The notes under the pieces: model-generated
The model's database searches: none
What the model saw: the letters and a program-made list of their open reading frames with translations, nothing else
What the model was told of the DNA's origin: nothing
Assembly (NCBI RefSeq): GCF_024752355.1
Contig: NZ_JANTHZ010000001.1
Span: 558,001 to 622,000 of the forward strand
Length of the DNA: 64,000 nucleotides
From: Ancylobacter mangrovi
Lineage (GTDB): Bacteria; Pseudomonadota; Alphaproteobacteria; Rhizobiales; Xanthobacteraceae
Direction: 5' to 3'
In this document: piece after piece, positions 43,101 through 54,207 of the stretch
How the letters are laid out: the number at the start of each line of letters is the position of its first letter
How positions within the stretch are numbered: the first letter of the stretch is position 1
Position numbers and translations under genes: made by a program

Positions 43101-44450
43101 ATGAAGCGTGCATTGAGAATCTGCGCCAGCGTCGTGGCCCTGGCGGCCGCGACCGCAACCATGCCGGTCGCCGCCATGGCCGACTGGCTCGAAGACGCCG
43201 CCAAGCCGCTGAAGGGTACCGAGATCAACGGCATCTTCCTCGATCGCCCCGGCTACCGCGCCATCATCAAGCTGCTGCCCGAGTTCGAGAAGAAGACCGG
43301 TATCAAGGTCAATTACGAGATCGTCCCCTACGAGAACACGCGCGAGAAGGAAGTGCTGAACTTCACCTCGCAGGGTGACCTCACCATGGCGCTGGTCGAC
43401 CTGGTGTGGATCGGCGAGTTCGCCGAGAACGGCTGGCTGGTGCCGGTCGAGGACCTCGCCAAGGACAAGTCGATCACCGATCCGAACCTCAACCTGAAGG
43501 GCTTCTTCCCGCTGCTGCTGGACGCCTTCGGCACCTGGGACGGCAAGGTCTACGGCCTGCCCTTCGACAATTATTCCGGCCTGTTGTTCTACAACAAGTG
43601 CATGCTCAAGGACGCGGGCTTCGACAAGCCGCCGGCGACCTGGGACGAGGTGATGAACGTCTACGGGCCCAAGCTCACCGACGCCTCCAAGAACCAGTAT
43701 GCCTACGCCCTGCAGTCGCGCCGCGGCGAGACCCAGTCGGCCGACAGCTTCATGCGCTTCCTGTGGCCGTTCGGCGGCTCGCTGCTGAACGCCGAGTTCA
43801 AGTCCAACCTGATGAGCCCGGAGAGCCAGAAGGGCCTCCAGTTCCGTCAGGACCTGATGAAGTACATGCCGCCGGGCGACGTCAGCTTCGACCATGCCGA
43901 GGCGGTCAATGCGCTGGCGCAGGGCCAGGTGGCGATGATCACCGAGTGGTCGGCCTTCTACCCGACACTGGCCGACCCGAAGACCTCCAAGATCGGCGAC
44001 TGCCTCGCCGTCGCTCCCGAGCCCGCCGGCCCCGCCGGCCGCCTGCCCGCGCTGGGCGGCTTCTCGCTCGCCGTCGCCGCCCAGGCCTCGCCCGAGCAGC
44101 AGAAGGCGACCTGGCTGTTCATCCAGTGGGCGACCTCCGAGGACATCGCCAAGGCCTATGTCGACGCCGGCGGCGTGTCGGGCCGCATGGCGGTCTATGA
44201 CGACCCGGCGATCAAGGAGAAGTACCAGTTCGTCGAGCCGATGGTCGCCTCCTGGCAGTCGGGCGTTCCCGAGTACCGTCCCCGCTTCCCGGCCTGGCCG
44301 GCCATCTCCGAGATCATCGCCGAGTGGGGCTCGAAGATGATGCTGGGCGAGGTCAGCGTGGAAGGCGGCTCGAAGGAGATCGGCACCCGGATGGAGGAAG
44401 TCCTCCAGAAGGAAGGCTACTACGACGGGAAGAAGAAGCTTCTCCAGTGA
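43101..44450 (+). CDS. Polyol ABC transporter, substrate-binding protein
   Basis: 449 residues, family 1 (MalE/SmoE-like) periplasmic binding protein. Signal peptide [25 protein letters not shown]; the mature protein begins about [12 protein letters not shown]. Core segments: [22 protein letters not shown] and [16 protein letters not shown]. The start has a near-perfect ribosome-binding site (GGAGGAAAAA). It is the first gene of the polyol operon and is followed by a stable stem-loop at 44458-44486. The substrate is probably ribitol and/or another pentitol, judged by the catabolic genes. Confidence 0.9.
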   Translation: MKRALRICASVVALAAATATMPVAAMADWLEDAAKPLKGTEINGIFLDRPGYRAIIKLLPEFEKKTGIKVNYEIVPYENTREKEVLNFTSQGDLTMALVDLVWIGEFAENGWLVPVEDLAKDKSITDPNLNLKGFFPLLLDAFGTWDGKVYGLPFDNYSGLLFYNKCMLKDAGFDKPPATWDEVMNVYGPKLTDASKNQYAYALQSRRGETQSADSFMRFLWPFGGSLLNAEFKSNLMSPESQKGLQFRQDLMKYMPPGDVSFDHAEAVNALAQGQVAMITEWSAFYPTLADPKTSKIGDCLAVAPEPAGPAGRLPALGGFSLAVAAQASPEQQKATWLFIQWATSEDIAKAYVDAGGVSGRMAVYDDPAIKEKYQFVEPMVASWQSGVPEYRPRFPAWPAISEIIAEWGSKMMLGEVSVEGGSKEIGTRMEEVLQKEGYYDGKKKLLQ

Positions 44451-44457
44451 GTTGAGC

Positions 44458-44486
44458 CCGGCGGTGCGCCTGGTTGGCACCGCCGG
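44458..44486 (+). terminator. Stem-loop 3' of the binding-protein gene
   Basis: Perfect 9-bp stem CCGGCGGTG / CACCGCCGG with an 11-base loop, starting 8 bases after the binding-protein stop and followed only by ACTTTGC. It looks like an mRNA-stabilising or partial-termination hairpin that raises binding-protein expression over the membrane components. Confidence 0.6.
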
Positions 44487-44564
44487 ACTTTGCGGGCGGG
44501 CACCGGAACCCCGCAATCCGGTGTCCGCCCTCTTCTTCCCCGAACCGTGCCGGGATCCGACGAC

Positions 44565-45119
44565 ATGACCACTCTCCATGGCCAGGCGCTGGACGAGATC
44601 CGGGCCTGCCTCGACAAGGTGCGGGGCGAGGAATTCGACGCCGCCGTCGCCGAGATCGCCGGTGCCGGGCGCATCGCGCTCTACGGGGTCGGCCGCGAGG
44701 GCCTGCAGATCAAGGGCCTCGCCATGCGCCTGTTCCATCTCGGGCTGAAGGCCGCGGTGGTGGGCGACATGACCACGCCTCCGCTCGGCGCCGGCGACCT
44801 GCTCGTCGTCTCCGCCGGGCCGGGCGACTTCTCGACCGTCGCCGCGCTGATGGGCGTGGCGCGGGCCGCCGGGGCGAGGATACTGCTGGTCACCGCCGAG
44901 CCCGCGGGAGCGGCTGCCGCGCGCGCCGACCTCGTGCTCGCCGTGCCGGCGCAGACCATGGCGAGCGACCAGGGCGCGGCGGCGCGCTCGGTGCTGCCGA
45001 TGGGCTCGCTCTACGAGGGCGCGCTGTACGTCCTGTTCGAACTTCTCATACTCAGCCTGCGCGAGCGGCTGGGCGTGTCGCCCGCGCAGATGCGCGCCAA
45101 CCACACGAATCTGGAGTGA
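44565..45119 (+). CDS. SIS-domain sugar-phosphate isomerase (HxlB-like)
   Basis: 184 residues, one SIS domain. Phosphosugar-binding segments: IALYGVGREGLQIKGLAMRL, LVVSAGPGDFSTVAALMGVA, and the C-terminal catalytic region MGSLYEGALYVLFELLILSL, all as in 6-phospho-3-hexuloisomerases. Its place between transporter genes of a pentitol operon implies isomerisation of a ketose phosphate produced there, but the usual partner hexulose-phosphate synthase is absent. The substrate is unknown. Confidence 0.85.
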   Translation: MTTLHGQALDEIRACLDKVRGEEFDAAVAEIAGAGRIALYGVGREGLQIKGLAMRLFHLGLKAAVVGDMTTPPLGAGDLLVVSAGPGDFSTVAALMGVARAAGARILLVTAEPAGAAAARADLVLAVPAQTMASDQGAAARSVLPMGSLYEGALYVLFELLILSLRERLGVSPAQMRANHTNLE

Positions 45120-45190
45120 GCCCGACCGGGCCCGTGCCGCTTGCGGCGCCCCTGCCCTCCGGCTCCCGCCAACGCCAGTAGGACGACGCC

Positions 45191-46105
45191 ATGAGAGCCT
45201 CCGTGACCCAAGCCCCCGCGAAGCCCAACCGAGGTTACGGCCGCTGGACGCCGCTCTGGTTCCTGGCGCCCTCGGTGATCACGCTGCTGCTGATCGGCAT
45301 CTACCCGACCCTGTTCGCGCTGGTCACCTCGTTCCGGCGCTACAACATCACCCGCCCGCGCGAGGGCTTCCCCTTCATCGGCTTCGACAATTATGTCGGG
45401 GTGCTCACCGACAGCACCTTCTGGTCCTCGCTGTTCCTGACCGCGAAGTTCTACGTCACGGTGCTGCCGATCCAGATCGTGCTCGGCCTCGCCATCGCGC
45501 TGCTGCTGCACAAGCCGGGCATGGGGCTGCTGAAGTCGCTGGCCCGCGTCACCCTGGTGGTGCCGCTCGCCACCACCTATGCGGTGGTCGGCCTGATCGG
45601 GCGGCTGATCTTCAACCTCGACTTCGGCGTCGCCAACCAGCTTTTCGAGGCGATCGGCATCGGGCGCATCGACTGGCTGAGCTCGCAGACCGGCGCCTTC
45701 GCCGCCATCGCCGTCATGGACATCTGGCAGTGGACGCCGTTCTGCGCGCTGATCTTCCTCGCCGGCCTCTCCATGGTGCCCGGCGAGATCGAGGAGGCGG
45801 CAAGGCTCGAGACCTCCTCCAAGCTCGCCCTGCTGCGCTACGTCCAGCTTCCCTACCTGCTACCGGGCCTGACCGCGGTCATGATCCTGCGTTCGGCGGA
45901 CGTGCTGAAGCTGTTCGACATGGTGTTCGTGATGACGCGCGGCGGCCCGGGCTCGGCCACCGACCTGATCTCGATCTACATCCAGCGCGTGGGCTTCCGC
46001 ATCTTCGATCTCGGCACCGCCTCGGCGCAGGCGATCCTCCTGCTGATCATCACCATCATCATCAGCCGCCTCTACATCCGGCTGTTCTACCGGGAGGTGC
46101 ACTGA
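45191..46105 (+). CDS. Polyol ABC transporter permease 1 (MalF-type)
   Basis: 304 residues, six membrane helices. The N terminus (LWFLAPSVITLLLIGIYPTL) and the EAA loop MVPGEIEEAARLETSSKLALL that docks the ATPase are clear. It pairs with the next gene, whose ATG overlaps this stop (TGATG). Confidence 0.93.
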   Translation: MRASVTQAPAKPNRGYGRWTPLWFLAPSVITLLLIGIYPTLFALVTSFRRYNITRPREGFPFIGFDNYVGVLTDSTFWSSLFLTAKFYVTVLPIQIVLGLAIALLLHKPGMGLLKSLARVTLVVPLATTYAVVGLIGRLIFNLDFGVANQLFEAIGIGRIDWLSSQTGAFAAIAVMDIWQWTPFCALIFLAGLSMVPGEIEEAARLETSSKLALLRYVQLPYLLPGLTAVMILRSADVLKLFDMVFVMTRGGPGSATDLISIYIQRVGFRIFDLGTASAQAILLLIITIIISRLYIRLFYREVH

Positions 46106-46923
46106 TGCGCAGAACGTCCGGCAAGCTGTTCCACGCCCTCGGCCTGACCGCGGTGATCGTGTTCTCGCTGTTCCCGTTCTACTGGATGGTGGCGGCGAGC
46201 TTCAAAACCCAGCCCGATATCCTCGCCTCCCCGCCGGTGTGGTTCTTCACCCCGACGCTGCAGAACTACGCCGACATCTTCGCCGACGCGAAGGTGAGCG
46301 GGGCGATCGTCAACTCGCTGATCGTGGCGACCTCCTCGACCGTGCTGGCGGTGGCGCTCGGCGCGCCGGCGGCCTTCGCGCTCGCCCGCTACGAGTTCCG
46401 CGGCAAGTCCGACCTGTGGTTCTGGTTCATCTCCAACCGCATGATCAGCCCGATCGTGCTGGCGCTGCCGGTGTACCTGCTGGCGATCCAGGTGGGCCTG
46501 CTCGACACCCATCTGGTGCTGATCCTGATCTACCTCACCTTCAACCTGCCGATCGTGGTGTGGATCTGCACCGACCAGTTCAAGTCGATCCCGGCCGATC
46601 TCGAGCAGGCGGCGCGGCTCGACGGCGCCGACCAGTTCACCATCTTCCGCAAGATCTACCTGCCGCTCGGCGCGCCGGGGATCGCGGTGTCGGCGATCTT
46701 CTCCTTCATCTTCTCCTGGAACGAGCTGCTCTACGCGCTGGTGCTGACGCGCCGCAACGTGCAGACCGCGCCGGTCGTCGCCACCAGCTTCATGTCCGGC
46801 TACGAGCTGCCCTGGGGCAAGATCATGGCCACCGGCACGGTGATCGTGCTGCCGGTGACGATCTTCGCGCTCATCGTCTCGCGCCACATGGTGCGCGGCC
46901 TGACCATGGGAGCGACCAAGTGA
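46105..46923 (+). CDS. Polyol ABC transporter permease 2 (MalG-type)
   Basis: 272 residues, six membrane helices. MalG-type start (TAVIVFSLFPFYWMVAASFK) and EAA loop IPADLEQAARLDGADQFTIF. Overlaps both the upstream permease (TGATG) and the downstream TIM-barrel gene (GTGA), so all three are coupled. Confidence 0.93.
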   Translation: MRRTSGKLFHALGLTAVIVFSLFPFYWMVAASFKTQPDILASPPVWFFTPTLQNYADIFADAKVSGAIVNSLIVATSSTVLAVALGAPAAFALARYEFRGKSDLWFWFISNRMISPIVLALPVYLLAIQVGLLDTHLVLILIYLTFNLPIVVWICTDQFKSIPADLEQAARLDGADQFTIFRKIYLPLGAPGIAVSAIFSFIFSWNELLYALVLTRRNVQTAPVVATSFMSGYELPWGKIMATGTVIVLPVTIFALIVSRHMVRGLTMGATK

Positions 46924-47846
46924 GCGCGGGCGGCCCCGACACGCCCGTGCCGATCCCGTTCGGCATCAATCTCGGCTTCTGCGTGAAGCGCTGGGTGACG
47001 CCGGAGCTGTGGACGCGGATCGTGCGCGAGCGGCTGGGCTTCGAGCTGGCGCAGTTCTCCTACGACCTCGTCGACCCGATGTGGCCGGACGCCGTGCTCG
47101 ACCGCCATGCGGAGGCAGTCCGGCGAGAGACGCAGGCGCGCGGGATCACCGTCCACAGCGCCTTCATCGGCCTCGCCCACTACACGTTCAACCAGCTCCT
47201 GCATCCCGACCCGGCGGTGCGCGACTATGCCGAGGCGTGGCTCGTGCGCGCCTACCGCTTCGCCGCGATGGCCGGCATTCCGCGGGTCGGCGGCCCGCTC
47301 GGCGCCATCGCCGCGCGGCTCGACGGCAGCGAGGCCGAGGCGATCGACGAGACCGACTATGCCGATCTGATCGCGCGCATGCACCGCCTCGCCGAGCGGG
47401 CCGCCGCCGAGGGGCTGAGCGAGCTCTACATCGAGCCCACCCCGCTGCGCCGCGAATGGCCGTGGACCATCGCCCAGGCGCGCCGGATGATGGGCGACGT
47501 CGCCGGCAGCGCGGTGCCGTGGCGGCTCTGCCCCGACTGGGGGCACGGCACCTTCGAGCCGCTCTACGGGCCCGATCACGGCGAGATGGAGCCCTGGTTC
47601 CGCGAGCTGAAGGGCGTCATCACCGCGGTCCACGTCCAACAGACCGACTTCGCGCTCGACCGGCACTGGGACTTCTCCGTGCCGGGCCGGGTCGATCCTG
47701 TGGACGTCGCCGCCAGGCTGCGCCGGACCGGCATCGCGCCGGCCCCGGTCTTCCTCGAAGTGTTCTATCCCTTCGAACACGACAGCGGGTCGATCCTGAC
47801 GGCGCTCGAGACCTCCTCGGCGCTCCTCAGGAAGGCCTTCGCCTGA
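46920..47846 (+). CDS. TIM-barrel sugar-phosphate isomerase/epimerase
   Basis: 308 residues, xylose-isomerase-like TIM barrel (AP endonuclease 2 superfamily). GTG start at 46920 overlapping the permease stop. Metal and substrate residues are likely in LYIEPTPLRREWP (Glu), CPDWGHGTFEP (Asp/His), VHVQQTDFALDRHWDF (His/Asp) and PVFLEVFYPFE (Glu). The size and operon type resemble EryC-like tetrulose-phosphate epimerases of erythritol loci. It may epimerise a ketose or ketose phosphate in the pentitol pathway; the exact reaction is not determined. Confidence 0.82.
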   Translation: MSAGGPDTPVPIPFGINLGFCVKRWVTPELWTRIVRERLGFELAQFSYDLVDPMWPDAVLDRHAEAVRRETQARGITVHSAFIGLAHYTFNQLLHPDPAVRDYAEAWLVRAYRFAAMAGIPRVGGPLGAIAARLDGSEAEAIDETDYADLIARMHRLAERAAAEGLSELYIEPTPLRREWPWTIAQARRMMGDVAGSAVPWRLCPDWGHGTFEPLYGPDHGEMEPWFRELKGVITAVHVQQTDFALDRHWDFSVPGRVDPVDVAARLRRTGIAPAPVFLEVFYPFEHDSGSILTALETSSALLRKAFA

Positions 47847-47859
47847 GGGGAGAGCACGG

Positions 47860-48831
47860 ATGAACGGCGGTACGCGCGAACGCAGGCTCACGGCGGCCCA
47901 GGAGATCGAGGCGGCGCAGATCCGCGCCCGCGTCGCCTGGCTCTACTTCGTGGGCGGGCTCACGCAGCAGGACATCGCCGACCAGCTCGGGCTCACGCGG
48001 CTGCGCACCAACAAGATCCTCGGCCAGGTGCGCTCCGACGGCTCCGTGTTCATCGACATCCGCCTGCCCATGGCCGACTGCATCGAGGCCGAGGAGAAGC
48101 TGCGCCAGCGCTACGGACTTGAGGAGGCGACCGTCGTGCCCGCCCTGTCGGACGAGACCGAGCAGCAGCGCGTCATCGGCGAGGCTGCGGGCGCGATGCT
48201 CGACCGCCTGTTCGAGAACGGCATGGGGCTCGGCGTCGGCTGGGGCAAGACGCTGGCGGCCGGGCTGAAGCGCGTCACCGTCCGCCCCATGGCGCAGAGC
48301 TGGGTGACCTCGGTGATGGGCGGGCTCACGCGCGGCTCCGGCTCCAGCACCTTCGAGGTCGCCACCGGCTATGCCCGCGCCATCTCGGCCGAGTGCTACT
48401 ACCTCGCCGCGCCGCTCTATTTCCCGACGGCCGAGAGTCGCACCATGCTGCTCTCCCACCACGGCATCAGCGAGACCATGCGCCGGGCGCGGTCGGTCGA
48501 CATGGCGCTGCTCTCCTGCGGCGACATGACGACCCGCTCGCTGCTGGTGCAGACCCAGACCGTCTCCGAGAACCTCGACGCGCTGCGCGCGGCCGGGGCG
48601 GTCGGGGACCTGCTCGGCGTGTTCCTCGATGCCGAGGGACGGCCGGTCGACCACCCGCTCAACGAGCGCGTGCTCTCGCTGGCACCGCACGAGCTGAACC
48701 CGGTGCGCCATTCGATCCTCGCCTCGGGCGGCCTCTACAAGGTGCCGATCGTGCGGGCGATCCTCCGGGCCGGATATGTGAAGCGACTTGTGACCGACGA
48801 ACGATGCGCCGCCGCGCTGCTGGAAGGCTGA
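47860..48831 (+). CDS. SorC/EryD-type sugar-binding transcriptional regulator
   Basis: 323 residues. N-terminal helix-turn-helix (YFVGGLTQQDIADQLGLTRLRTNKIL) and C-terminal NagB-like effector domain with GLGVGWGKTLAAGLKRV and SSTFEVATGYARAI. Such regulators repress polyol operons until a phosphorylated sugar binds. Its location inside the operon, 14 bases after the isomerase, indicates autoregulation. The probable operator is in 42840-42895. Confidence 0.9.
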   Translation: MNGGTRERRLTAAQEIEAAQIRARVAWLYFVGGLTQQDIADQLGLTRLRTNKILGQVRSDGSVFIDIRLPMADCIEAEEKLRQRYGLEEATVVPALSDETEQQRVIGEAAGAMLDRLFENGMGLGVGWGKTLAAGLKRVTVRPMAQSWVTSVMGGLTRGSGSSTFEVATGYARAISAECYYLAAPLYFPTAESRTMLLSHHGISETMRRARSVDMALLSCGDMTTRSLLVQTQTVSENLDALRAAGAVGDLLGVFLDAEGRPVDHPLNERVLSLAPHELNPVRHSILASGGLYKVPIVRAILRAGYVKRLVTDERCAAALLEG

Positions 48832-48882
48832 CGGACGGCGGCCCGGTCCGCCGGGGCCGGCCCTATCTGGAGTTTTGAACCG

Positions 48883-49965
<1,083 letters not shown>

Positions 49966-50001
49966 GCCTCGCCGACGACGGCAGTTCAACAGGAAAAGCC
50001 C

Positions 50002-51042
50002 ATGGTGCAGGCACTGGTTCTCGAGAAGAAGGGCGAGCTTTCCCTTCGCGACATCGAGCTTCCGCTCGAGGTCGGACCCGACGACGTGAAGATCGCCATC
50101 CACACGGTCGGCGTCTGCGGCAGCGACGTCCACTACTACACGCACGGCGCCATCGGCTCCTTCGTGGTGCGCGAGCCCATGGTGCTCGGCCACGAGGCGG
50201 CCGGCACGGTGACGGCGGTGGGCGCCCGGGTGAAGAACCTCAAGGTCGGCGACCGGGTCTGCATGGAGCCCGGCGTGCCGAACATGAATTCGCGCGCCAC
50301 CAAGCTCGGCATCTACAATGTCGACCCGGACGTGCGCTTCTGGGCGACCCCGCCGATCCACGGCGTGCTGACCCCCGAGGTCGTCCACCCCGCCGCCTTC
50401 ACCTACAAGCTGCCGGACAATGTCAGCTTCGCCGAGGGTGCGATGGTCGAGCCCTTCGCCGTCGGCCTGCAGGCGGCGACGCGCGCGCACATCACGCCGG
50501 GCGACGTCGCGGTCGTCATCGGCTGCGGCCCGATCGGCATCATGACGGCGCTGGCCGCGCTCGCGGGCGGCTGCGCGCGGGTCTACATCTCCGATCTGTC
50601 GGCGCCGAAGCTCGCCATCGCCGGCCAGTATGCGGGCGTCCACCCGGTCAACATCACCGAGCGCCCGCTCGCCGAGGTGATCGCGCAGGAGACCGAGGGC
50701 TGGGGCGCGGACGTGGTGTTCGAGGCCAGCGGCTCGCCGCGCGCCTATGAGGGCATCTTCGACATCGTGCGCCCCGGCGGCACGCTGGTGCTGATCGGCA
50801 TGCCGGTCGAGCCGACGAAGTTCGACGTCGCGGCGGCGATCATCAAGGAAGCGCGGGTCGAGACCGTGTTCCGCTATGCCAACAATTTCGACCGCGCGGT
50901 GAACCTCATCGCCTCCGGCAAGGTCGACCTGAAGCCGCTGATCTCCGAGACCTTCGACTTCGCGCGCAGCATCGAGGCGTTCGAGCGCGCGGCCAAGGGC
51001 CTGCCGACCGACGTGAAGCTGCAGATCGCCATGCCGGGCTGA
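50002..51042 (+). CDS. Zinc-type alcohol dehydrogenase, xylitol/D-xylulose reductase-like
   Basis: 346 residues, medium-chain dehydrogenase with catalytic zinc residues in [14 protein letters not shown] and [14 protein letters not shown], and the NAD motif [14 protein letters not shown]. The four-Cys structural zinc lobe is missing; its place is taken by [19 protein letters not shown]. The closest remembered relatives are rhizobial D-xylulose reductases. It would oxidise xylitol or D-arabitol to D-xylulose. Confidence 0.85.
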   Translation: MVQALVLEKKGELSLRDIELPLEVGPDDVKIAIHTVGVCGSDVHYYTHGAIGSFVVREPMVLGHEAAGTVTAVGARVKNLKVGDRVCMEPGVPNMNSRATKLGIYNVDPDVRFWATPPIHGVLTPEVVHPAAFTYKLPDNVSFAEGAMVEPFAVGLQAATRAHITPGDVAVVIGCGPIGIMTALAALAGGCARVYISDLSAPKLAIAGQYAGVHPVNITERPLAEVIAQETEGWGADVVFEASGSPRAYEGIFDIVRPGGTLVLIGMPVEPTKFDVAAAIIKEARVETVFRYANNFDRAVNLIASGKVDLKPLISETFDFARSIEAFERAAKGLPTDVKLQIAMPG

Positions 51043-51062
51043 GCACCCGCCATCGTGCCGCT

Positions 51063-51093
51063 CCCGACCCCGGCCCGCCCCGCGCGGGTCGGG
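51063..51093 (+). terminator. Stem-loop between xylitol-type dehydrogenase and ribitol dehydrogenase
   Basis: Perfect 8-bp stem CCCGACCC / GGGTCGGG with a 15-base G/C-rich loop, followed by GTTCCTCACATTT. It may reduce readthrough into rbtD or stabilise the upstream message. Confidence 0.5.
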
Positions 51094-51130
51094 GTTCCTC
51101 ACATTTGCGAACCGGAAAACGAGGACTGAC

Positions 51131-51859
51131 ATGGCTAGCAGGCTTCAGGGCAAGGTCGCCGCCATCACCGGCGCGGCGTCGGGCATCGGCCTCGAATGCG
51201 CCCGCGCGATGCTCGAGGAAGGGGCGAGCGTCGCCCTCGTCGACCGCGCCGCGGATGCGCTGGAGAGCATCTGCGCCGATCTCGGCCCCAAGGCGGTGCC
51301 GGTGGTGGTCGACCTGCTCGACCCGGCGAGCGTCGACACCATGCTGCCGCAGATTCTCGATGCGTGCGGCCGGCTCGACATCTTTCACGCCAATGCCGGC
51401 GCCTATATCGGCGGCGACGTGGTGGAGGGCGACCCCGACGTGTGGGACCGCGTGCTCAACCTCAACGTCAACGCCGCCTTCCGCACCGTGCACGCGGTGC
51501 TGCCGCACATGGTGGAGCGCGGCTCCGGTGACGTGATCTTTACCTCCTCGGTGGCGGGCGTCGTGCCGGTGGTCTGGGAGCCGGTCTACACCGCCTCGAA
51601 ATTCGCCGTGCAGGCCTTTGTCCACACCGTTCGCCGGCAGGTGGCCAAGCACGGCGTGCGCGTCGGCGCGGTGCTTCCCGGCCCCGTCGTCACCGCGCTG
51701 ATCAAGGACTGGCCGCAGGCCAAGCTTGAGGAAGCCCTTGCGTCAGGGGCGCTGATGGAAGCAAAGGAGGTGGCGGATTGCGTCGTCTTCATGCTGACGC
51801 GTCCGCGCAACGTCACGATACGCGATCTGGTGATCCTGCCGAACGGGACGGACCTGTAG
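51131..51859 (+). CDS. rbtD: Ribitol 2-dehydrogenase
   Basis: 242-residue SDR. The NAD site is [19 protein letters not shown]; catalytic Ser/Tyr/Lys lie in FTSSVAGV and YTASKFAVQ. Long stretches agree with Klebsiella/E. coli C ribitol dehydrogenase as I remember it: [41 protein letters not shown] and [12 protein letters not shown]. It converts ribitol to D-ribulose with NAD+. Directly followed by the ribulokinase gene. Confidence 0.94.
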   Translation: MASRLQGKVAAITGAASGIGLECARAMLEEGASVALVDRAADALESICADLGPKAVPVVVDLLDPASVDTMLPQILDACGRLDIFHANAGAYIGGDVVEGDPDVWDRVLNLNVNAAFRTVHAVLPHMVERGSGDVIFTSSVAGVVPVVWEPVYTASKFAVQAFVHTVRRQVAKHGVRVGAVLPGPVVTALIKDWPQAKLEEALASGALMEAKEVADCVVFMLTRPRNVTIRDLVILPNGTDL

Positions 51860-51862
51860 ACC

Positions 51863-53482
51863 ATGAGTGGATGCTTCGCGGGAATCGACGTCGGCACGGG
51901 AAGCGTGCGCGCCGGCATCTTCGATGGCGAGGGCCGGCAGCTCGCCGTCGCCAAGCGCGACATCCGCATCTGGAAGGAGGCGGGCGACGTCATCGAGCAG
52001 TCGAGCGACGACATCTGGGCCTGCGTGTGCGCCTGCGTGAAGGAGGCCGTCGGCAATGCCGGCATCGCCCCCGGGGCGATCGAGGGCATCGGCTTCGACG
52101 CGACCTGCTCGCTGGTGGTGCTCGGCCCCGGCGGGCGCCCGCTGCCGGTCGGCCGCCATGGCGACCCCGAGCGCAACGTCATCGTGTGGATGGACCACCG
52201 CGCCACCGGGCAGGCGGACCGGATCAACGCCCTCGGCAGCCCGGTGCTCGACTATGTCGGCGGCACCATATCGCCGGAGATGGAGACGCCCAAGCTGCTC
52301 TGGCTCAGCGAGGAGCTGCCCGACAGCTTCGCCGGCGCCTGGCAGTTCCTGGACCTCGCCGACTTCCTCACCTGGAAGGCGAGCGGGAGCCTCGCGCGCT
52401 CGGTCTGCACGGTCACCTGCAAATGGACCTATCTCGCCCATGAGCAGCGCTGGGACGAGGGCTATTTCCGCCGCATCGGCCTCGGCCCGCTGGCCGATGA
52501 GGGCTTCACCCGCATCGGCACCGAGATCGTCGCGCCCGGCTCGCCGCTCGGCAGCGGGCTGACGCCAGCGGCGGCCGCCGAGCTCGGCCTCTCCCCCGGA
52601 ACCGCGGTCGCGGCAGGGCTGATCGATGCCCATGCGGGCGGCATCGGCACGGTCGGCGCGCGCGGCGGCGAGGATGGCGTGCTGAACCGCATGGCCTATG
52701 TGTTCGGCACCTCCGCCTGCACCCTCCTCACCACCACGGAGCCCGCCTTCGTGCCGGGCGTGTGGGGGCCCTATTTCTCCGCCATGGTCCCGAACTTCTG
52801 GCTGAACGAGGGCGGCCAGTCGGCGGCCGGCGCGGCGATCGACCGGCTCGTGCGCCTGCACCCGGCCGCGCCCCAGGCGCGCGAGCAGGCCCGCGCTGCG
52901 GACCAGAATCTCAGCGTCTGGCTCGCCGGGCAGGCCGAGGCCGCCGGCGGCGCGCAGGCGATCGGCGAGCTCGTCGGCACGCTGCATGTGGTGCCGGAAT
53001 TCCTCGGCAACCGCGCCCCCTTCGCCGACCATCTCGCGCGCGGCATCATCGCCGGGCTCGGCATGGACGAGGGGCTCGACAGCCTCACCGGGCTCTACAT
53101 GGCCGGGCTCGCGGGCATCGGCTACGGCCTGCGCCAGATCCTCAACGCGCAGGCGGCGAAGGGCGCGAAGACCGACACCGTTCTCGTCTCCGGCGGCGCC
53201 GGGCAGAGCCCGCTGGTGCGGCAGGTGCTGGCGGACGCGGCCAATGTGAAGATCGCCGCGGTGAGCGCTCCCGAGCCGGTGCTGCTCGGCTCGGCCATAC
53301 TCGGCGCGGTGGCCGCCGGGCGCCATGACAGCTTCGACTCGGCGATGGCCTCCATGTCGCGGATCGAGGTCATCTATGGGCCGAGCGCCGTCACCCGCGA
53401 CTGGCACGAGCGCCGCTTCCACGCCTTCGAGACGCTACAGGCGGCCTATCGCAGCGTTCGCGAGCAGGTCACGGCCTCCTGA
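51863..53482 (+). CDS. rbtK: FGGY-family D-ribulokinase
   Basis: 539 residues. FGGY kinase with the ATP/sugar motifs AGIDVGTGSVRAGIFDG, GFDATCSLVVLG, IVWMDHRATGQA and VLVSGGAGQSPLVRQVLADA. The FDATCSLVVL and WMDHRA features fit the D-ribulose kinase (YDR109c/FGGY) subgroup. It phosphorylates D-ribulose from ribitol dehydrogenase to ribulose 5-phosphate. It starts 3 bases after rbtD and ends the operon. Confidence 0.92.
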   Translation: MSGCFAGIDVGTGSVRAGIFDGEGRQLAVAKRDIRIWKEAGDVIEQSSDDIWACVCACVKEAVGNAGIAPGAIEGIGFDATCSLVVLGPGGRPLPVGRHGDPERNVIVWMDHRATGQADRINALGSPVLDYVGGTISPEMETPKLLWLSEELPDSFAGAWQFLDLADFLTWKASGSLARSVCTVTCKWTYLAHEQRWDEGYFRRIGLGPLADEGFTRIGTEIVAPGSPLGSGLTPAAAAELGLSPGTAVAAGLIDAHAGGIGTVGARGGEDGVLNRMAYVFGTSACTLLTTTEPAFVPGVWGPYFSAMVPNFWLNEGGQSAAGAAIDRLVRLHPAAPQAREQARAADQNLSVWLAGQAEAAGGAQAIGELVGTLHVVPEFLGNRAPFADHLARGIIAGLGMDEGLDSLTGLYMAGLAGIGYGLRQILNAQAAKGAKTDTVLVSGGAGQSPLVRQVLADAANVKIAAVSAPEPVLLGSAILGAVAAGRHDSFDSAMASMSRIEVIYGPSAVTRDWHERRFHAFETLQAAYRSVREQVTAS

Positions 53483-53744
53483 AGGCGCGGCGGGCCGCGG
53501 CCTGTGGACAACGCGCTGCGCGTAAAACGCCAAGACTAGGTGAGTATTCGCGTACGCGATGAAGACGATCCCGGATTTTCCGCGCGCGCTCCGATCGGCC
53601 CCTGCCATTCGGATGGACGTCGCGAAACGGCGCCGTGTCTTCCAATTCGCGCCCGTTCCCTTATATGAAGGCGCATGCCGGCCAATCCCGGTCGACATCT
53701 TGAAGGCGCAGCCGGCTCGCCGGCCGCATGTGATTGGATACGAA

Positions 53745-54038
53745 TTGCAGGTTCTCGTTCGCGATAATAACGTCGACCAAGCTCTGCGAGTGCTGAAGAA
53801 GAAGATGCAGCGTGAGGGCGTGTTCCGGGAGATGAAGGCCCGCCGCGCCTATGAGAAGCCGTCCGAGCGGCGCAACCGCGAGGAAGCCGAGGCTGTTCGC
53901 CGGGCGCGCAAGGCCGCGCGCAAGCAGGCGATCCGCGACGGTCTCATCGCCGGCCCGAAGAAGAAGCCCGCTCCCGCGCGCCATGCGCCCCGGCCGGGCC
54001 AGTCCGCGCCGTTCGCCTCGACGGACGCTGCCAAGTAA
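53745..54038 (+). CDS. rpsU: 30S ribosomal protein S21 (TTG start)
   Basis: 97 residues. The family N terminus [25 protein letters not shown] fits only if translation starts at the TTG at 53745; the same frame is open upstream, but those residues ([20 protein letters not shown]) are not ribosomal. The core [21 protein letters not shown] is followed by an Ala/Arg/Lys tail. The 262-bp upstream gap contains TTATAT at 53661, a plausible -10 giving a leader of about 75 bases. Confidence 0.92.
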   Translation: MQVLVRDNNVDQALRVLKKKMQREGVFREMKARRAYEKPSERRNREEAEAVRRARKAARKQAIRDGLIAGPKKKPAPARHAPRPGQSAPFASTDAAK

Positions 54039-54207
54039 GCCGGACGCAGCCAGGCAGGCTCGCTCACGCAGGCCGGACGCCCCGGACCGATCCGGGCGCT
54101 CCCCCTGCCTGAGACCGGCGTTGCCCGGGATCTGAGCGACGGCGCATCCGCGCCGCCTGCTCGGTGCGGGCCGTCGCAGCCCCTCCCCTTCCCCCGCAGA
54201 AACGTCC

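Noticed and set aside
54081-54096. Hairpin CCCGGA-CCGA-TCCGGG after rpsU as a terminator.
   Set aside because: Only six pairs and no U-tract; too common in such G/C-rich DNA to call.
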